Assembly (NCBI GenBank): GCA_013398275.1
Contig: VZSE01009483.1
Span: 1,086,317-1,150,316, forward strand
From: Promerops cafer
Lineage: Eukaryota > Chordata > Aves > Passeriformes > Nectariniidae
DNA: 64,000 bases
Direction of reading: 5' to 3'
In this document: positions 57,701 to 64,000 of the stretch, one piece after another
Numbering within the stretch: position 1 is the first letter of the stretch
How the letters are laid out: the number at the start of each line of letters is the position of its first letter
Made by a program: the position numbers and the translations under genes
The notes under the pieces: model-generated
Database searches by the model: none
Seen by the model: the letters and a program-made list of their open reading frames with translations, nothing else
Told to the model about the DNA's origin: nothing

Positions 57701-60700
57701 CTTTACAATTGAGAAAACTGTTCATATGGTCTAATTTGAGCATTTTCTTCACCAGCAAACTGTGGAAACCAAAAATATAGATACATTCAAAACTGGCTGA
57801 ATAAGTGCAGAAGAAAAATGTATGCAGGGGTTTTAATACAAAATGTGCCATCTTTGGTTCTTTCTGTTCTTCAGCTACAGATTGCTGGATCTGGGGACTT
57901 AGGGAGAGTATCACTACATGTTTGACCTCTTCTCATGCTCCTGTTATTGATCAAACGCAGATATAGGTCTTGATCTGAAGATCTTGATCAGGGTTTTGCC
58001 TGACCTGGCCCATCCCCAGCAGATCAGACAAGATCTTGGAAAATCCAGTATGTTCCTCTTTCTCCTCTTCCTCCTCTTTTTGCTCTAACCAAGGTAACTT
58101 TCCACCAGAATATATTTGGAAATGATAGATCAGTATGATGCCGGTTTGGACAACATGGCTGATTGATGTGCTTGTCACATCCCAGGGGATTAACTCATTT
58201 GTGATAAATGTTAGGGAAACAACGCAGGGTCTCAGATGAGAAAGCCAGGTCATTGCTGCAGACAAAGAGTACAGCAGGTCTGTGACCATTCCATGTCCAA
58301 AAGCAGCTCAAAAGCAGAGCACCACAGAGCAAAGCACAGGTGTGAAATGACAAAGAAACCCCACCAGCAATTTTGCAAAAGCCTGTTCAGAAGTGTGAGG
58401 AGAATGGGATGTAAAAGAGCCTCCACTTTCCTAATGCTAACAAGCCAGTTCTCCCGTACATCTGCACTGGACTAAATACAGGGATTCTCTCTTTGAAATA
58501 ATAAATTAGCTAATTAAAAAAAGTTTGGCTTCATCTGATATGATCTTTGCCCTGCTGCTCTGAAGGAGAAGCCAGCCTCGTAAGGAAGCAGGCAGGGTAC
58601 CTGCCACATTCCCTCTAGGACAGACAATGACTGCATTGGCGTTACTACCATGATCCCACAGCATCAAGAGGGCTTCAGGGCTATAGGCAAGGTTTCACTG
58701 TGACAGAAAGCTGATCTGGCACTAATGATGTGAAACACAGCAACAAAGTTTGGTCCATGACAGAGAAAAATTTCAATATATACTCTACATCAGAAGCAAA
58801 GAACAAGAACACTATTAACTAAAAAGAAAAATATAACCCTTCTGCCCTTGACTAACAAAACTGCTGGATATACCCCTAGGCAACCACTTGGATATTGTCT
58901 TTGGAGTTGTTAATTTCCACAGGAAAAATTAATTCTGTTTACTCTTTTAAAATGTCATTATAAGTGTTAATTTGTACATCTCCTCAGCTGTATTTTCATC
59001 TGCACATTGCACTGAAAATTCTCTACAATAATGGCACAAGCCTAATGACAGGAGACTATTAAATGAGGCAGCCCTCCATGGAATATAAACTTCCTCAAAC
59101 AATTATTTCAATCCCACCAAGCAAATTGGTCTCTTAGGGGAGAATATGCTTTTGCTGAAAAGAAAAAGATCAATGCTCCAAGGCCCAGAGCTGCTCCACA
59201 GGCACAGGGCAGGTGGATGGCATTGCTCTGTGCCTCTCCCAGTAGCCATGACATGCAGACAGCAGCACTCTCTCCCTGCAGCACCCCGTTGGCCTGCTGG
59301 GAATTCCCCTGAGCCCCTTTAAAACAGTCACCAAATGCTGACACATCGGTGAAGGAATGAGCTGCAATATCACTGCAAACTCAAATTCATTCAATTTAGT
59401 TCCACAGAAAAATTCAGCAAGGCTTTCTGTAGCCAACATAGGCTGAGATAACACATCTCAAAGTTCCTAAATAATGTATTAAAAGCAGAAGAGTTAGGTT
59501 TCCCTTTAGTTTCTATGGTTCTTCTGTCAGCATTTAACATTGCTGATCACAGCCCTTCTCTTTTCAGCCGTGGAAGGTGCGCTGTAGGATTTTCACACAG
59601 AAAGGACTGTGTCAAAGTTGTTTCAGGACAGACAGCCTTCTTGTTTGGCAAGCTGCTCTTGTGAGACCCCTACAGCAGAGACATCATCCCCTGGTGTGAT
59701 GCCAGTTTTTCCCTCTGGGACATGAGGGGCTTTTAGCATGACTGGAACATACTCCATATCCTGCCTTTGTGCTCAAGGCGTGTTTCTGACAAACACACCT
59801 CAAGCACCAGCAGCTTCCTTGGGGCGGGGCATTGAGAACAACTCAGGTAGCATTGTGTCTTTTGATACACCAGCCCTGTACCCAGATGTGGGGTTTCTCC
59901 CCTGGTCCCAGTCATATCTTGTAACATCAAGGCTGAGATCATTTACCTTAATTCCAGTGCCAGCCACTGCAGACTTATGTTTTCTGGTTTGCCTTCTCAT
60001 TGGTCCTTTTACTCCAGCTCAGCGTGAGAAGGGTAATTCCATTAGCTTTTCCCATAAGATGACAAATTTTCACACCACTGGAGCAACCTGTAAGAAGTGT
60101 CCTTGACCAGTCCTTACCCCCAAGAGAAATGGTCATCTTCTTGGACAGCTATGACCATTCTTCATTTCCTCATGGGAAGCACAACCAACCCAAGCTTGTG
60201 CAGACATGACTGTCCTTCATCGATGTCATAACTAGAGTTTTCCACCCAGGTGATATCCTCCACTGGCACTTTTGTTCTGAGAAGGTTAATAGGGGTCTTC
60301 ACCAGGAAATGGCAACAAAGAGGACAATAGCCAGCACAGAATCCAGAGACAGGTCTATGGAGATTGGGTCAACCCCATAATGTCAGTAAATAATTTTTCA
60401 GAACAGCAGTTTCTCCCTGGCCAACATCACTTCCTATTTATCATGACTTGCTCAGCCCAGAGGAACAGACAGCCACCTGGAGTCTCTTGTCTGTTTCTAG
60501 AGCTTATTACTGGATGCACATCAGAAACAGTTTTATCTCCTCAAAAAACAAGACCTAGGATTAATGTGGTGTGGGTTTATTTTTAGGCTCCACTTTCCAT
60601 CAAGAAGCCCTTGCCTGTAGTGACAGAAATTATGTAGAAATCCTTTTGGTTTCAGTGGTCATATGTAGGTGTGTAGCCATGTTTTCAAATAAAATCAGTT

Positions 60701-62786
60701 TAAAAACTCCTGGGGCTGATTGTTTTCTTGGAGGGTAATTTGTCCCTGCATAATTGCATCTTCTCAATGAATGGCAGCAGGCTGAGGCAAACAAGCCTTG
60801 CTGCCTCTAGGCTCTCGAGGCCCCAGCACTGTTGCCTCTGCAGGTCTATGCATGATTTTTCTGCAGAGGCCTGTAGTAACACGCAATTTATTGATCTGCA
60901 ATTAGCTCAGAAATTCAAATTAAAACCAGTGCAGTGGAAAAAAAACCCCATGAAGTTCTCTTCAGCTCCTGTGCTAAAAGAAAAATCATGACGTTTAGTA
61001 AGAGAGAGGTGCCTGCTGAAGCTTTCCTTCCTTTGTATTTGTTGAATATGACTTTCCATACCATATTTCATCATGAGCAACAATGGCTGATTTATGAAAA
61101 CTGCAGAGAAGCTTGAATATTTCCTTGCATTCCTGGCAAGTTCCGACACAGGCAGAATTTCTTGTTTTACTGAGGAGGTAATGCCACAAGTAACGAAACA
61201 GAAGAGGTGGGACTGGCCTTGTATTTGAGGGGTTGGGTAACCACAAAAATAATCAGGGGGAAAAAAAAAAGCAGAGAATATCTGTGATAGATTATCATCT
61301 TTTCCTTCCTTGTTGCTGAGCTGCCCAAATGCCTGTCATCATCTGCACAACACCATGGGCAAGTCAATAAATAAGTAATACTGAGGTGCTCAGCCAGCTG
61401 CCTGTAATGCCTGAGCATCAGCTCAGGGCTGTGCTGGTCCCCAGAGGTCCATCCAGGACAGAGTCCCTACTGTGGTCCTCAGCCCAAAAAATAAATCTCT
61501 GGGCAGGAGATGGAGCATTGGTCAGGCAGACCCTAGGCTGTGGGTGAGCTCCCATGGGCGATTACATGCTGTATCACTTTGCAAAATGTGGCACAACACA
61601 CCCCCTTCTTTTTGCCTTTTCTAGCATACAGAAAGACATATAATAAGACAAACCAGTTTCTCCTCCATTCCCCAAATCCCTAATTTCTACACTGCACACT
61701 GATTGAGAGACTGAGCAAGCTTCATCCACCAGATATTAATGAGGCCTCATCATGCGTTGCTGCCATATTTCCAGGTGCTCTAGGAGGCCAGTGAAATACC
61801 AGAACCTACAGAGAACAGAGTGCAAAAGGCACCACGACCTTGGTTTTCATCACTTAGTATCGCTTCACCATAAACTCAGTATTCCCCTTTGGAGAGAAAA
61901 TGTTTTAACATCCATTTGCAATATTGAGTTGTATTTATCCCGAAGGTCACAAAACAAACAAATCCAGGAAGATGGGTTGATACAGAAAGACTATTAAGTT
62001 ATCCTATTTGGAACCAGAGTAGAAACAGGAAAATCATTTCACTTCTATGTTGACATAATATTTGCTGTCACAGTCTGGTTACTACCACCCTTCTCCTTCT
62101 TGCTGCTAGAGCTCCCCTGGATGAAGAAGAGTGAGACCATTACTCCACTGTGCTCTTCAAGAAGCAAGCTGTAGATATTCCAGTGGGGATCTGCCAGCCT
62201 TTCCTTCACAGGAACATGCTACTTGACCTATAGGGAGTATGGGTCCATGAATAAGGGCATAAATGTGGGAAAGGATCTGGGATTATTCTTGTCTGTGAGA
62301 TGGTAACATGCACCTTGCTTGTTAGAGGTTGTTAGACCCTCTGGCTCCCCTCTCATACTTTGCTCTCTGTCCCACACAAATCCTACTCGTGCATCAAAAA
62401 TAGCAAAAATAGTGGTCATGACCTACATCTACAGTCCTCAGGCTTTTTCTTCCTGTTCAATTCGTGTTTCCTTCCCTCCTGATCAGGTGCCTCTAATCTG
62501 ATTCTCTACTGCTACCTGCATGTCCTGAGGCTCGGCTTCACTCTTACATCTGCCCCTCTCCATTCTCTTCCAAAGCCTTTTCTTCTAGATTAGTTATTAA
62601 TCTAAATTGTCCATTCAAAAATGGTGTGGACTTGAAATCAGGGAGGGACACAAAAAGAAAGTGGGCGAAAGGAAAAAGAAAAGGAAGAAGGGGATATGCA
62701 CAAGACCTGAGGCTCACCACAGCCCCTTTCTACTCATCTCCATGTGCCTGTTGCTTCCAGAAGCATTTGTTCTTTGCAACTGATGG
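54705..62786. other. Non-coding stretch
   Basis: No gene, CR1 copy or RNA gene is recognised. G/C-richer parts at 55.9-57.0 kb and 59.1-60.1 kb carry overlapping frames of about 100-120 codons on both strands, without domains. Pyrimidine-rich (58.05-58.08 kb) and purine-rich (62.64-62.70 kb) tracts are the only compositional features. Confidence 0.5.
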
Positions 62787-63140
62787 TTTCAATTTTTTTG
62801 CATAAAGTGCTGTGCAGTATTATGGCATTATGGAATTAATAATGAATAATGCAATCTCTCACCTTCCCACTGGAATAAAATCCTCGTTTGATTTTTGAAT
62901 AATTTACTTTAACTCCCACTAAAAGTCTTCTGTCAGAGATGGAACATATTTTTTTAATTATTAGTGGTTCCTCCCATTAAAATAAATAAAACAATAAGTT
63001 GAATATCTAAATGACCGAGCATTATTCAGAGACAAGTGCAGAGTGAGTTATTTGATGAGGCTGGTAATCACAAATAAATTAATCAAATTTTCTTCTTATA
63101 AATTATAAACATTTTCTAGAGAACACACTAGAAATATCTT
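62787..63140. other. Candidate conserved non-coding element (unverified)
   Basis: A repeat-free A/T-rich block with dense TAAT-type homeodomain cores (GAATTAATAATGAATAATGC near 62833, TTTTTTAATTATTAGTGG near 62950, AAATTAATCAAATTTTC near 63075) and short G/C-containing words between them. The style resembles developmental enhancers in vertebrates. Only cross-species alignment could show real constraint. Confidence 0.25.
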
Positions 63141-63589
63141 AAATAAGAGCTTTAAGATCATAAAATAGTAGAGATTTCTTTTCCTTCTCTCTGACATTTC
63201 CTATATTGAAAAAGGTTACTTACCAAAGGATCCAGATTCATTCCATGATAAGGTGAGTGGTAGTTTCTATTTCATCTCAGCCAGTGTGGAATGCAGAGTC
63301 CTCATTTAGGCCACAGCAGCTGCAGCTGGACACTTCTGTGTCTTCCCTCTTCCTCCAGGCAAACTGCCAGGAATTTGCTGTTTGGACATGCAATTTCCTT
63401 TTTCTTCTCTTTTTCTTCTCTCAATAATATAAATTTAAGTTGTAAATCTTATGTGATAAAATTCTCAACACAGTAAGCAAAGTGTAGTTCAATCAGATGA
63501 CTTCCAGCTGGAAACCACAAAGAAGTGGTGATAGAAAAGCTGCAAGTTACCAGAGATGTTTAGCAGAACAGTGGGACAGTATGTTATAA

Positions 63590-63665
63590 TTTTGATAAAG
63601 TGAATAAACAGTCTGAAATTAATAGTGCTCATCAAGACAAATATAAATTTATTCATGTCTGAAAA
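63590..63665 (+). mobile_element. Possible ancient L3/CR1-like fragment
   Basis: The words 'gaataaacagtctgaaattaatag' and 'agacaaatataaatttattcatgtctg' resemble the sense-strand L3 region encoding Met-Lys-Phe-Asn...Asp-Lys-Cys-Lys. The match is short and A/T-rich, so chance similarity is quite possible. Confidence 0.3.
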
Positions 63666-64000
63666 CTTTTTTCCCAGATGCAGAAAGACTAATCTTAGTA
63701 AGAGATCTTCAGAAATTTAGTGCCAAGCCAAATTGATAGTGTTCTCATGAGGATGATGTTGAGATAGCAAGAAACAGCTACATAATCTCATCAGAGTTTT
63801 CATAAATTACCTTTTAAAAAAATACCTTTAAGTCTTCCCTGAACAGCAGAGGAAGGGCCACTTGCTTCACTAGTTTTCATTCTCCTTTATCTTGTCCCAG
63901 AGTGCTATAAAATCCACAGTAATTGAGTTTAAGTACCCATAATCAAGGATCTTGAAGGAGGATATATGAGAGAGTACAAGCAGCAGTAACTCTGGTGCCA

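Noticed and set aside
63224..63266. Possible minus-strand 43-bp exon with a GTAAGT donor (donor word at 63218-63224)
   Set aside because: The donor is good, but the proposed acceptor has no polypyrimidine tract, the exon is tiny and no neighbouring exon is recognisable. A chance donor is likelier.

Overview
The window reads as non-coding nuclear DNA from a bird: intergenic sequence or a very long intron. It is visibly A/T-rich and has no CpG-island promoter. I found no open reading frame that looks like a host gene. The longest frames (about 110-150 codons) lack recognisable domains and are explained by chance, low-complexity tracts or retrotransposon fossils. The bird assignment rests on many CR1 (chicken repeat 1) LINE copies, some still ending in the typical ATTCTATGATTCT-type 3' terminus. 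A tRNA-Ile/CR1 chimeric SINE at about 53.5 kb resembles the songbird TguSINE1 class, so a passerine is the best guess; that last step is inference.

Layout. 0-9.9 kb: unique A/T-rich sequence with a purine-rich (GGGAA)n array at the left edge, an AT-rich block near 4 kb and a decayed LINE fragment near 5.3 kb. 9.9-10.5 kb: an ancient L3/CR1-like reverse-transcriptase fossil on the + strand. 14.2-14.6 kb: copy A of an unidentified dispersed repeat; copy B lies 37 kb away at 51.3 kb in the same orientation. 15.8 kb: + strand CR1. 16-25.9 kb: mostly unique sequence with one candidate conserved non-coding block (22.5-23.1 kb). 25.9-36.8 kb: scattered CR1 copies, an ATTG microsatellite, a CpG-rich 42-bp minisatellite and an L3-like fossil. 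36.8-47.2 kb: no recognisable feature. 47.2-54.7 kb: a repeat-dense segment with four CR1 copies all on the minus strand, the tRNA-derived SINE, copy B of the unknown repeat, and a perfectly regular (A13T13)5 palindromic array. 54.7-64 kb: unique sequence, ending in an A/T-rich block with homeodomain-type TAATTA cores.

No operon, CRISPR array, functional RNA gene or intact mobile element was found, and I see no new biochemical system. The most unusual items are the (A13T13)5 array, the unidentified repeat pair, the CpG-rich dyad minisatellite and the tRNA/CR1 SINE. Repeat boundaries are estimated by eye from remembered family consensus, and family or subfamily names should be taken as approximate.
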